Source: Bacillota bacterium (GTDB lineage Bacteria; Bacillota; Clostridia; Lachnospirales; Anaerotignaceae). Taken from it: DNA of 64,000 bases. Position 1 is the stretch's first letter. The number at the start of each line of letters is the position of its first letter. This document shows, piece after piece, positions 18,896 through 27,341 of this stretch. A program made the position numbers and the translations under genes. The notes under the pieces are model-generated. The model had not been told where the DNA came from and did not search any database. It was given only the letters and a program-made list of their open reading frames with translations. The DNA lies in assembly GCA_021768705.1 (NCBI GenBank), contig JAETUG010000001.1, forward strand, positions 1 through 64,000. The letters run 5' to 3'.

Positions 18896-19996
18896 ATGGA
18901 TTTCGTCAGAGTGGCAAAAATGGAAGATAAGGCTGACTTTTACAGGCTATGGAAGATCTGCTTTGGTGACAGCGATGCTTTCTGCCATTGGTTTTTCGAA
19001 AACCGCTTTGCACCTGCCTATTCGATCGTTTTGGAAGCAGAAGGGGAGGTTGCCAGCTGTATGCAGGCATTCCCTTATGCACTGCGTATCCGTGGGAAAA
19101 AAGTCTCCGGGGCGATGCTCTGCGGTGTTTCCACCCATCCCAGCCATCGTAAAAAGGGCTTTATGAGGCAGATTTTCAGTTATGAAATGAATCATCTGCG
19201 GGAAAAAGGTTGCATCGTTGCACCCCATACACCGGCGGTGCTGCCCAGTTATTTTTCCTTTGGGCATTTGCCTGTAGCAGATGCAAACTATCTGGAGTGT
19301 AAATGTGTTCCTTCCTTTGATACTTCTGTAGAACTGGTTTCCATAGAGGAAAAGGATTGGGGCAAGCTGTTCCCTTTGTATGAACGCTTTGCGGCAAACT
19401 ATAGCGGTATTATTTGGCGCACAAAAGAAGATTTTCTTCGAAAAACTGCGGACTATGCTGCGGACGGTGGGAAGTGTGCTGCATATATTAGGAATAACGA
19501 GATCAAAGGGTATGCCTTTTATTATCAGACGGAGGATATGTTCCTTTGCGTAGAAACGGTAGCAGAGGCTGGATATTATCATAGCCTGATGGAAGGGTTG
19601 CTTTCCTTTGGGCAGGGGTTGGCGTTTTCTGCGAAGCTTCCACCTGAATTGTATCTTTCTTTTCCCTTGGGAAAATTAGAAAGAAAACAGAAGGGGGTCA
19701 TGGGGCTCTGCAATGGGCCTGTGCTGTTGAAAGCTCTTGATCTAGAAATTCCTTACGGATTCAAAGTAAATGATCCAGTGGTTCCGGAAAACAACGGAGT
19801 CTTTGATTTTAAGGGAAACCACTGCACCAGTGAGCCTGTGTTTGAGATCTCCGCAGGGCATCTCCTGCAGGTTTTGGTAGGGTATCATTCCCTTAGTGAA
19901 TTAGAAAAAGAAATTATAGTCTTCGACAAAGAAAAATTCGATGAAATCGATGCTCTTTTGCCGAAGCAGAACTGTTATATTATAGATGAATATTAA
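18896..19996 (+). CDS. GNAT family N-acetyltransferase, Eis-like
   Basis: A 366-residue protein whose first 130 residues form a GNAT domain: acceptor-side strands followed by CGVSTHPSHRKKGFMRQIF, which contains the acetyl-CoA pyrophosphate loop (H-x3-K-K-G). The remainder resembles the second GNAT-like and sterol-carrier-like parts of Eis proteins, so the substrate may be an amine or small molecule. The real substrate is unknown. TAAGGAGGG precedes the ATG. The DUF2156 gene starts 20 bases after its stop, so the two are co-transcribed; both encode acyl/aminoacyl-transferase-type folds. Confidence 0.78.
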   Translation: MDFVRVAKMEDKADFYRLWKICFGDSDAFCHWFFENRFAPAYSIVLEAEGEVASCMQAFPYALRIRGKKVSGAMLCGVSTHPSHRKKGFMRQIFSYEMNHLREKGCIVAPHTPAVLPSYFSFGHLPVADANYLECKCVPSFDTSVELVSIEEKDWGKLFPLYERFAANYSGIIWRTKEDFLRKTADYAADGGKCAAYIRNNEIKGYAFYYQTEDMFLCVETVAEAGYYHSLMEGLLSFGQGLAFSAKLPPELYLSFPLGKLERKQKGVMGLCNGPVLLKALDLEIPYGFKVNDPVVPENNGVFDFKGNHCTSEPVFEISAGHLLQVLVGYHSLSELEKEIIVFDKEKFDEIDALLPKQNCYIIDEY

Positions 19997-20015
19997 AAAA
20001 ATGGAGGCAATTTTT

Positions 20016-21011
20016 ATGCCAAGATGTTTGGAATGTGAAAAAAAGAATATAGAAAACAATACAGCAGAGCTGGTTTTCAAGCCTATCACTCTGGATACAA
20101 AGAAAACAATTGATTCCTATACAAAGCCCTGGAAGCTGGAATGTTCTGATCTTTCCTTTGCAAATCTCTTTATTTGGGGTGCCGATGGGAAGATGGAATA
20201 TGCGGAGAAAAACCACGTATTGTATATCAAACTGGATTTTGAAGGCGTGCCTGTATTCCTTTGGGCGCCCATTCCCATGTATGGTGCAGAAGTGGATTAT
20301 CGGAAGGTCATTTATGATGGTATCGAATATATGAAAAGCATTGGTACAGAGCCCACCTTCCGTTCTGTTTGGACACCCTTCCGGGATAAAATGCTGGAAG
20401 CTTACCCTGAGTTGGTTTCCGTACCTACGGATATTGCCTGGGATTATGTTTATTCCAGAGAAAGCCTGGCTACCCTGAAAGGGAAAAAACTGCATGGAAA
20501 ACGCAACCATATCAATAAATTTCTTTCAAAGTATCCTGATTATGAATACAAAAAACTGGACAAATCCATGATCGAAGATTGTATCGCCTTGTACGATCAG
20601 TGGATCGAAGAAAAGGATGAAAAAGAATCAAAATCCATGGAGGATGAAAAGAGATCTGTTCAGCTGGCGCTGCACAATATGGACGAACTGGAATTGACCG
20701 GCGGCACCATCTATATCAATGACAAGCTGTGTGCATTTACCGTAGGCGAACGTCTGCATCCACATATCCAGCTGATCCATATCGAAAAAGCAAATACAGA
20801 ATACGAAGGTATTTTTCCCATGATCAATCAACAGTATATCCTGCATGAATGTGAAGGAGTGGAACTGGTGAACAGGGAAGAGGATATGGGCATCGAAGGG
20901 ATGCGAAAAGCAAAACGTTCCTATAATCCTCTGAAAATGATAGAAAAATATATGCTCAGTACCAGAGACCTGACTGATGTGAAAGGGATCTGGGGCAGGG
21001 AAGAAGATTAA
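20016..21011 (+). CDS. DUF2156 (GNAT-like, phosphatidylglycerol lysyltransferase C-terminal-like) protein
   Basis: A 331-residue soluble protein. The core (about 45-300) matches DUF2156, related to the catalytic domain of MprF and to FemX-like aminoacyl transferases: DLSFANLFIW near the start, GKKLHGKRNHINKFLS in the middle, and INREEDMGIEGMRKAKRSY-like C-terminal block (VNREEDMG here). There are no membrane segments, unlike MprF. The N-terminus has a C-x-x-C pair (PRCLECEKK) that may bind metal. ATG 20016 follows ATGGAGG by 8 bases; an ATG at 19986 lies inside the previous gene. The function is unknown. Confidence 0.8.
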   Translation: MPRCLECEKKNIENNTAELVFKPITLDTKKTIDSYTKPWKLECSDLSFANLFIWGADGKMEYAEKNHVLYIKLDFEGVPVFLWAPIPMYGAEVDYRKVIYDGIEYMKSIGTEPTFRSVWTPFRDKMLEAYPELVSVPTDIAWDYVYSRESLATLKGKKLHGKRNHINKFLSKYPDYEYKKLDKSMIEDCIALYDQWIEEKDEKESKSMEDEKRSVQLALHNMDELELTGGTIYINDKLCAFTVGERLHPHIQLIHIEKANTEYEGIFPMINQQYILHECEGVELVNREEDMGIEGMRKAKRSYNPLKMIEKYMLSTRDLTDVKGIWGREED

Positions 21012-21018
21012 AAAAATG

Positions 21019-21059
21019 GGGCCGATACTATGTTAATACATGTGCAGGCTCCTTTTTTC
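21019..21059 (+). terminator. Terminator of the GNAT/DUF2156 pair
   Basis: GGGGCC and GGCTCC arms (one G-U pair) around an AT-rich loop, followed by six T. Confidence 0.6.
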
Positions 21060-21105
21060 ATGGAAGATTTAACATAACATTCCTAGTTTTTTTATTATAA
21101 TTCTA

Positions 21106-21142
21106 TTGACAAAGCAGAAAGTCTAATTTATAATAATTATCA
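21106..21142 (+). promoter_or_regulatory. Consensus promoter overlapped by a PerR-like operator
   Basis: TTGACA (21106-21111), 17 bases, TATAAT (21129-21134). The 15-mer at 21128-21142, TTATAATAATTATCA, matches the PerR box TTATAATnATTATAA at 13 of the 14 defined positions and covers the -10. Peroxide-sensing repressor binding here would block RNA polymerase. PerR control of reverse rubrerythrin is known in Clostridium acetobutylicum; its use here is inferred. Confidence 0.7.
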
Positions 21143-21202
21143 GATAACAACAATTTATCATTTTAAAAATAGAATTTAAAGCGTTTTAAGGAGGAAAAAG
21201 TT

Positions 21203-21748
21203 ATGAAAAAATTTGTATGTTCTGTATGTGGTTATGTTCATGTTGGTGATTCTGCTCCTGCAGAATGTCCCGTTTGCCACGTTGGTGCTGATAAGTTCGT
21301 AGAACAGAAATCCGGCGAAATGGAATGGGCAGCTGAACACGTTGTTGGCGTTGCACAGGGCTCCAGCGAAGATATCATGGCTGACCTGAGAGCAAACTTT
21401 GAAGGCGAATGCACAGAAGTTGGTATGTATCTGGCAATGGCTAGAGTTGCTCATAGAGAAGGCTATCCTGAAATCGGTCTGTACTGGGAAAAAGCTGCTT
21501 ACGAAGAAGCAGAACACGCTGCAAAATTTGCAGAACTGCTGGGTGAAGTTGTAACAGACTCCACAAAGAAAAATCTGGAACTGAGAATCGACGCTGAAAA
21601 CGGCGCAACAGCTGGTAAATTCGATCTGGCTAAGAGAGCAAAAGCTGCTAACCTGGATGCTATCCATGACACAGTTCATGAAATGGCTCGTGACGAAGCA
21701 AGACACGGTAAAGCATTCCTGGGTCTGTACAACAGATACTTCAAATAA
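21203..21748 (+). CDS. Reverse rubrerythrin (rubredoxin domain first)
   Basis: This 181-residue protein reduces hydrogen peroxide (and possibly oxygen) with electrons from NADH via rubredoxin, protecting anaerobes. The rubredoxin-like iron site is N-terminal (Cys6, Cys9, Cys22, Cys25), followed by a four-helix diiron domain with [31 protein letters not shown] and [11 protein letters not shown] (Glu and His ligands). This order is the reverse of classical rubrerythrin. Codons are strongly biased and the ribosome binding site is AAGGAGG, both suggesting high expression. A PerR-like site covers the promoter. Confidence 0.95.
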   Translation: MKKFVCSVCGYVHVGDSAPAECPVCHVGADKFVEQKSGEMEWAAEHVVGVAQGSSEDIMADLRANFEGECTEVGMYLAMARVAHREGYPEIGLYWEKAAYEEAEHAAKFAELLGEVVTDSTKKNLELRIDAENGATAGKFDLAKRAKAANLDAIHDTVHEMARDEARHGKAFLGLYNRYFK

Positions 21749-21762
21749 TCATAGAAATCATC

Positions 21763-21796
21763 AAAGGGCAGGAGAAAACTCCTGTCCCTTTTCTTT
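21763..21796 (+). terminator. Terminator of the rubrerythrin gene
   Basis: AAAGGGCAGGAG-AAAA-CTCCTGTCCCTTT (one bulge), followed by T-rich sequence. Confidence 0.75.
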
Positions 21797-21820
21797 TCTG
21801 TGAAAAATCAAGAGCTTTTG

Positions 21821-21829
21821 TGGTATAAT
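21821..21829 (+). promoter_or_regulatory. Extended -10 promoter of the M16 peptidase gene
   Basis: TGGTATAAT, an exact extended -10 match, 30 bases ahead of the ATG. No good -35 is visible. Both GAPDH promoters have the same GTGGTA lead-in. Confidence 0.5.
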
Positions 21830-21858
21830 TATTTTATTATACTTTAAGGAGGTGCTTT

Positions 21859-24777
21859 ATGGCTGAATTTAACTTAAACAAGACCTATCATGGATTTACA
21901 TTGGAAAAAATAGAAGAGATCAGCGACGTTCACAGCACAGCATATCTTTTTCTGCACGAAAAGAGTGGGGCGCGCTTATTCTATCTGAAAAATACGGACA
22001 ACAATAAAGTTTTCAATGTGGCATTCAAAACACCGCCTGCCGATGACTGCGGTATACCTCATATTCTGGAACATTCCGTTCTCTGCGGTTCCAGAAAATA
22101 TGAAGCGAAAGACCCTTTTAATGAACTGGCAAAAGGTTCTTTGAATACCTTTCTGAACGCCATGACCTATGCGGATAAGACTATGTATCCTATTGCAAGC
22201 TGCAACGAAAAGGACTTCCATAATTTGATGGATGTTTATTTGGATGCGGTTTTTTTCCCTAAAATTTATGAGAAAAAGGAGATTTTCCAACAAGAGGGCT
22301 GGCGTTATCTCCTGAAAGACGCAGATGCTCCCCTGGAAGTCACCGGCGTGGTCTACAATGAAATGAAAGGGGCACTCTCTGATCGTGAAAGCCTGCTGAA
22401 CGGTGTAATCTCCCGTTCTATATTCGGAAAAACCACATATGGCTTTGAATCCGGCGGCGATCCTGCTGCCATTCCAGACCTGACATACAAAAATTTCTTG
22501 GATTTTCATAGGAAATATTATCATCCTTCCAATGCTTATTTCTTTCTTTATGGGAATATGGAACCTTTGGCTTGCTTGCGACATATCGATGAAGGCTTTT
22601 TGAGGGAATTCACAAGGAGTACTGCACTTCCTGTGATCTGTGAAACAAAATGTGCAAAAAAGGGGGAAATCATCCATGAAACTTACCCTGCCGCAGAAGA
22701 TGGGCAGGAGGGCGGTACTTTTCTGACTTATAATCTAAAAGTCGGCAAATGCACCGACCCCGAACGTATCATGGCAATGCAGATATTATCCTATATTTTG
22801 CTGGAGACCAACGCTTCTCCCCTGAAAACAGCTTTGATGGAAGCTGGCATCTGCCAGGAAACAGAAGGCTGGTTCGATTCTTCCACCTATGAAATGGTAT
22901 TCAGCATCGTTGCAAAAAACGCCGATGCAAAGAAAGCTGACGAGTTTATCCGTATCATAGATGAGGAATGGAAACGCCTGATTTCCGAAGGGCTTCCTAA
23001 AGATTTGCTGAAGGGTGCCTTGCGGAAATATGATTTCCTGCTGCGGGAAGAAGATTATGGTTCTATGCCGAAGGGACTGATTTATTGCTCCAGGCTGATG
23101 AAACGCTGGCTTCACGGAGAAGATCCCTGTGACAGTCTGCGTCTGCTGAAAACTATGGAAACGTTGAAAAAGGGCAGCATTGAAAATTATTTTGAAAACC
23201 TGATGGATAACGTTTTCTTAAATAATAAGGACAAGACGTATGTAGTTTTCATGTCGGAAAAAGGCAAGGCACAAAAGGAATCCGAAGCCTTCACCACAAA
23301 AATGGCAAAACGAAAAGAAGCTATGACGCAAGCGGATTTTGATGAGATCAAAGCCGATGCAGAAAAACTGAGTGTGTTCCAGAAGCAGGAAGATTCTCCG
23401 GAAATTCTTGCACAGATTCCTTTGCTGGAGATCTCTGAGATTGATGAAAAGCCTCAGCTGACAGAATATCAGATTGAAACACTGGGGTTCAACCATTCGT
23501 TCTTGCATGTTCCTATGGAAAGCAATGGAATCCTTTATCTGAAACTAATGTTCGATACGTCTGCCGTGCCTCAGGAATTGCTGCCTTATACGGGCCTGCT
23601 GACGGATCTACTGGGAAAATTGGATACAGAAAACTATTCTTATCGGGAATTGCCAACGGTAAAAAATCAGGTATATGGCGGCTTCTCTCTGCACAACAAT
23701 ATCTATAATATAGATGCTTCTGCTTATCGATCTTTTGTAACAGTAAAAGAAAAGCTACTGAGGGAAGACCTGGATGCAGCCCTTTCCATGACAGAAGAAA
23801 TCCTCTTCCGCACAAAATTTGACTCCGTGGAAAGTATGAAAAAGATCGTAAAATCTGCAAAAATCAAAGGAGAGAATGAGCTGCTGAACAATTCTCACTA
23901 TTTTGCTATCTTCTATAGCGGCAGCAATTTGTTCTCCGGTCAACGGGTGGAAGATATCACCAGCGGCATTCGCTACTATCGTTTCCTTTGTGAGACGGAT
24001 GCACAATTAGAAAAAGACCCTGCGCCTATTATTGAAAAGCTGAAAGAAACCGCAGCCATTCTTTTTACACAACAGAATATGCATGTTGCTCTGGGGAGTG
24101 AAAGAGCTGATCAGGCAGAGGTGCAGAAAAAACTTGATGCTTTTCAGGCCAAATTGTCTTCCAGAGAGCAGGAAAAAGCTGTGTATCACTTTGATATCCA
24201 GACGGAAAAAACCGCTTTTACCAGCACTGGTGGCGTATTATATAACATCACATCCTTTGATTATCAGAAGTATGGTATGAATTTTCACGGGAAATATCAA
24301 GTGCTGAAAACCATCATCAATCTGGAATATCTTTGGAATCAGATCCGCGTACAGGGTGGGGCCTATGGCTGTGGCTGCAAATTTATGAGAAGTGGTTTCA
24401 GTTATTTTTATTCCTACCGTGACCCCAATCTAACGGAAACCTATCATATTTATCAAAAGCTTTGTAAGGAAGTCCAGAATTTCAAAGCTGACACGCGTGA
24501 AATGACAAAATATATTCTTGGAACCATCAATGGATTGGATCAGCCTAAAACCAATATGGATCAGCTAAACGAAGCCATCAGCAGATTCTACAAGAATATC
24601 ACAGAGGAAGACTTGATGCAGGAACGTCTGGAAATTCTGCATACAACAGATGAAGATATCCGCAGCTGCAAAAATCTGCTGGAATGCATCGACTGTGAAA
24701 ATATCTGCAGTATTGGTAATGAACAAAAAATCAAAACCAGCGCAGATACATTTACAAAAATCGAACCTCTGGTTTAA
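21859..24777 (+). CDS. M16C metallopeptidase (presequence protease/insulinase family)
   Basis: A 972-residue zinc peptidase of the PreP/Cym1 type with four M16 domains in one chain. The inverted zinc motif is H68-x-x-E71-H72 in GIPHILEHSVLCGSR, and the distal glutamate lies in YNEMKGALSD near residue 165-175. The family degrades short unfolded peptides inside a closed chamber. There is no signal peptide, so it is cytoplasmic. The C-terminal half keeps a G-G-A-Y-G-x-G loop (VQGGAYGCGC). AAGGAGG precedes the ATG. It is monocistronic, with its own promoter and terminator. Confidence 0.93.
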   Translation: MAEFNLNKTYHGFTLEKIEEISDVHSTAYLFLHEKSGARLFYLKNTDNNKVFNVAFKTPPADDCGIPHILEHSVLCGSRKYEAKDPFNELAKGSLNTFLNAMTYADKTMYPIASCNEKDFHNLMDVYLDAVFFPKIYEKKEIFQQEGWRYLLKDADAPLEVTGVVYNEMKGALSDRESLLNGVISRSIFGKTTYGFESGGDPAAIPDLTYKNFLDFHRKYYHPSNAYFFLYGNMEPLACLRHIDEGFLREFTRSTALPVICETKCAKKGEIIHETYPAAEDGQEGGTFLTYNLKVGKCTDPERIMAMQILSYILLETNASPLKTALMEAGICQETEGWFDSSTYEMVFSIVAKNADAKKADEFIRIIDEEWKRLISEGLPKDLLKGALRKYDFLLREEDYGSMPKGLIYCSRLMKRWLHGEDPCDSLRLLKTMETLKKGSIENYFENLMDNVFLNNKDKTYVVFMSEKGKAQKESEAFTTKMAKRKEAMTQADFDEIKADAEKLSVFQKQEDSPEILAQIPLLEISEIDEKPQLTEYQIETLGFNHSFLHVPMESNGILYLKLMFDTSAVPQELLPYTGLLTDLLGKLDTENYSYRELPTVKNQVYGGFSLHNNIYNIDASAYRSFVTVKEKLLREDLDAALSMTEEILFRTKFDSVESMKKIVKSAKIKGENELLNNSHYFAIFYSGSNLFSGQRVEDITSGIRYYRFLCETDAQLEKDPAPIIEKLKETAAILFTQQNMHVALGSERADQAEVQKKLDAFQAKLSSREQEKAVYHFDIQTEKTAFTSTGGVLYNITSFDYQKYGMNFHGKYQVLKTIINLEYLWNQIRVQGGAYGCGCKFMRSGFSYFYSYRDPNLTETYHIYQKLCKEVQNFKADTREMTKYILGTINGLDQPKTNMDQLNEAISRFYKNITEEDLMQERLEILHTTDEDIRSCKNLLECIDCENICSIGNEQKIKTSADTFTKIEPLV

Positions 24778-24784
24778 TGGCATA

Positions 24785-24826
24785 AAAAAGTGTTTGAGAC
24801 AAAAAGAACTCAAACACTTTTTATTT
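24785..24826 (+). terminator. Terminator of the M16 peptidase gene
   Basis: AAAAAGTGTTTGAG pairs with CTCAAACACTTTTT around a 10-base loop, followed by ATTTTT. Confidence 0.85.
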
Positions 24827-25299
24827 TTCAGTTTTTCATATTTGAACTGTAACAAGTGCTATAGCAAAATTCATTGTGACTGTCTAAATCTGGTTTTGTT
24901 CAGGATGAATTTCTCAAAAAGGGGAAGGATATATTTATTCGCAAAACGATACTTTTACGAAATTATACACGAAAAACAATAGATAAACGCTATAGCGATT
25001 CCAGTGTATCATCCATTCGTATGTCAGCAATGTTTCTGCACCTCCACTTGATTTTATGCTATAATTATTTGATTGCATTTTAATGCTTTTTCCGAATCTC
25101 ATTTCATCCTCAATGCATCTATGCATCTGGTATTCCTTCAATTTTTTGAAACATATCCTTAGTTCATCTTACAAAAACTGAAGCATCTGTACAGGCATTT
25201 TATCTATCTCCATAGAGGTTGATCTTAAATGATATTTAATTTACATAATATTATTATGGTAATCTTATGTTTTCATCTCACCCATTATCATAAATAGAT
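24827..25299. other. Gene-poor AT-rich gap
   Basis: About 470 bases without a credible gene. Short open frames on both strands lack a ribosome binding site or recognisable sequence. GCTATAGC occurs twice (near 24859 and 24990), and TATAATTATTTGAT near 25059 looks promoter-like, but nothing follows it. It could be a decayed gene or a non-coding RNA locus; I see no proof of either. Confidence 0.4.
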
Positions 25300-25341
25300 G
25301 AAAAAACAGGATGACATCTTTCGACACCATCCTGCTGTTTT
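25300..25341 (-). terminator. Terminator of the M23 hydrolase gene
   Basis: AAAAACAGGATG and CATCCTGCTGTTTTT pair with a one-base bulge; the minus-strand side ends in T. Confidence 0.6.
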
Positions 25342-25354
25342 TATTCTTATAGGC

Positions 25355-26506
25355 TTACAAGTAATTACTGGGATTTACATATGCGCCATTTTTCAATACG
25401 GAGAAATGACAATGGTTACCTGTAGACCAACCGGTACTGCCGCATTTTGCTACAGTCTGACCACGGCTAACAACCTGACCAACCTTCGCTACCAAAGAAG
25501 AGTTATGTCCGTACAACGTGTTTAAGCCGCCGCCATGATTGATGATAATGGTATAGCCGTACCCATTCATCCAGCCGGAATATGTAACCTTACCTGCTTC
25601 TGCTGCAACAATAGGCGTACCATAAGCTGCCGGAATATCCAGACCGCTATGGGATTCTGTTCTGCCTGTGATCGGGCTGGTACGGGTAACAAATCCACTG
25701 CTGACTCTGGAATATCCCGGTACAGGCCAACCTAAGGAACCATTACCGGTATAATATACTTTGGAACTACTGCTACTACTGTTTTGTTTTGCGATCTGAT
25801 TCAGTACTTCTTTATCCGCTTTTTCATTTGCTGCGATCATCTGTTCATATTTTTTTACATCATTTTCATAGGATGCAACCAGAGCTTTCTTTTCATTAAC
25901 GACTTCCTGTTGTTCTTCCAGTTTTTTCTGCTGCAGTTTTACAACTTCTTCCTGCTCTGCACGATTTTCTTCGATTTCCTTTTTCTTTGCCTGAATGGTT
26001 TCCTGCGTTTTCTGCAGTTCATCCAAAATTTCTTTATCATATCCCATGATGTCATTTACATACTGCATACGAAGGAACAGATCTGAAAAACTTTCTGCTT
26101 CAAAAAGAATTTCGAGATAACCGGTTGAGCCTTTCTGCTGCAGGAAGCGCATACGGCTGCCAAGCAATTCAAACTGCTCATCTCTTTTTCTTGTAGCTTC
26201 TTCCAATTCTGCTTCCGCAGCTGCCAGTTGAGCCGTCAAAATATTCAAATCTTCCGTTGCAGCATCCAATTCAGCCTGAATACTGTTTAGAATTTTATCC
26301 ATAGCTTCCATTTCCTGTTCGGCAGAAAGCTGTTTGTTTTTAATGCTTTGGATTTCTTGTTTTGCCTTTTCTGTACTGGAAGCTAAATTTTTACGTTTTT
26401 GCTGCAATTCTGAAATTGTAGCAGCACTTGTGCTATAGGTAGGAATGGCTGTGATGGCTACTGCGGCAGCCAATGCAGCGCATATATATTTTTTCATTTT
26501 TTTCAT
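25355..26506 (-). CDS. Secreted M23 peptidoglycan hydrolase with coiled coil (EnvC/NlpD-like)
   Basis: In 383 residues: a signal peptide (about 1-29, ending near TSAA), a long coiled coil (about 32-235, rich in Glu, Lys and Gln), a serine-rich linker, and a C-terminal LytM domain. The zinc residues are intact: HSGLDIPA (H-x3-D) and NHCHFSVLKNG (H-x-H). It should therefore be an active endopeptidase or a strong activator, unlike EnvC itself, which lacks zinc ligands. A role in daughter-cell separation or spore cortex remodelling is plausible but not shown. The ATG at 26506 follows TGAGG; a TTG two codons earlier is the alternative. No ftsEX is adjacent. Confidence 0.93.
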   Translation of the reverse strand: MKKMKKYICAALAAAVAITAIPTYSTSAATISELQQKRKNLASSTEKAKQEIQSIKNKQLSAEQEMEAMDKILNSIQAELDAATEDLNILTAQLAAAEAELEEATRKRDEQFELLGSRMRFLQQKGSTGYLEILFEAESFSDLFLRMQYVNDIMGYDKEILDELQKTQETIQAKKKEIEENRAEQEEVVKLQQKKLEEQQEVVNEKKALVASYENDVKKYEQMIAANEKADKEVLNQIAKQNSSSSSSKVYYTGNGSLGWPVPGYSRVSSGFVTRTSPITGRTESHSGLDIPAAYGTPIVAAEAGKVTYSGWMNGYGYTIIINHGGGLNTLYGHNSSLVAKVGQVVSRGQTVAKCGSTGWSTGNHCHFSVLKNGAYVNPSNYL

Positions 26507-26586
26507 GGTCAAAACCTCATACTACTTTTATTTTATCTTATTATTATAAAGATTTATTCCTCTATTTTCAACGATTTTTGAATTTT

Positions 26587-27261
26587 TTAAGGATTTTTTA
26601 AGTTTTTAGCAGTAATTTCAACCATTTTTCCCGAAAAAGTACCAATTCCATCACAAAGGCAAATAGCATATTGAGGAAGCAAATCCTGGCACTCTCTGAA
26701 ATACAGTTGTTTTCCTTCGAATGCCATGGTATCCAAAAGGATGCCATCCTGTACAAAAGAAAGCTGTTCCATAGGCAGTTGAAGACCACGTCCATCCCAT
26801 TTGATGAGGCTTTCTTTTCTCGCCCAAAGGCGGTAGAACAACTGAATACGCTCTGTTTCCGGCAGCCCATCCAAATATGCTCTTTCTTCATCTGATAGAA
26901 TCCGTGTTGTTCGCTTGGGCAGCGTTTCTTTGATTTGCTGGATATCTGCGCCGATTGGCGCACTGGAAACAGCGCAAATTGCATAGTGTCCGGAATGGGA
27001 TAAACTAAAATGAAGCTCTGTGTGCTTTAAATAGGGTTTTCCATGGGCTCCTATTTCAATCTGATCCATTTTATTACCCAGGCCAGATTCATCTAAGGCA
27101 AGCTTAAGCAAAACGCCTGCCCCCAAAGAAAGTCTGGCAGTTATAGGGTTTTTAAATGTCTGTATTCTTTCTCTTCTATCTGCAGAAACCAGAGATATCC
27201 CTTTTTCAAACAATGCATCAGTTTCGAATAAATTTACATCTATATAAAGAAGTTTCACCAT
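26587..27261 (-). CDS. 4'-phosphopantetheinyl transferase, Sfp type
   Basis: Transfers the phosphopantetheine arm of coenzyme A to a serine on a carrier protein. The 224-residue length and motifs fit the Sfp superfamily: HGKPYLKHTELHFSLSHSG, the metal-binding region IGADIQQI and WARKESLIKWDGRGL. The usual glutamate two positions after the metal Asp is Gln here (ADIQ rather than VDIE), a modest deviation. No polyketide, peptide or fatty-acid synthase lies nearby, so it may serve a distant cluster or act as the general enzyme. GGAGGG lies ahead of ATG 27261. Confidence 0.85.
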   Translation of the reverse strand: MVKLLYIDVNLFETDALFEKGISLVSADRRERIQTFKNPITARLSLGAGVLLKLALDESGLGNKMDQIEIGAHGKPYLKHTELHFSLSHSGHYAICAVSSAPIGADIQQIKETLPKRTTRILSDEERAYLDGLPETERIQLFYRLWARKESLIKWDGRGLQLPMEQLSFVQDGILLDTMAFEGKQLYFRECQDLLPQYAICLCDGIGTFSGKMVEITAKNLKNP

Positions 27262-27294
27262 TTGCTGCCCTCCTTTCTTTTTGCAAAAACAAGT

Positions 27295-27323
27295 ACAAAA
27301 AGCAGGGTTGATACAACCCTGCT
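27295..27323 (-). terminator. Terminator of leuS
   Basis: AGCAGGGTTG-ATA-CAACCCTGCT, a 10-bp perfect stem with T on the minus-strand 3' side. Confidence 0.75.
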
Positions 27324-27341
27324 CCTTCTTATGCTTTTCGA

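Noticed and set aside
24650-25141. Small frames around the end of the M16 gene and in the following gap, including a minus-strand 68-codon frame
   Set aside because: No strong ribosome binding site, no known motif, and low-complexity AT-rich composition; kept only as an empty gap.
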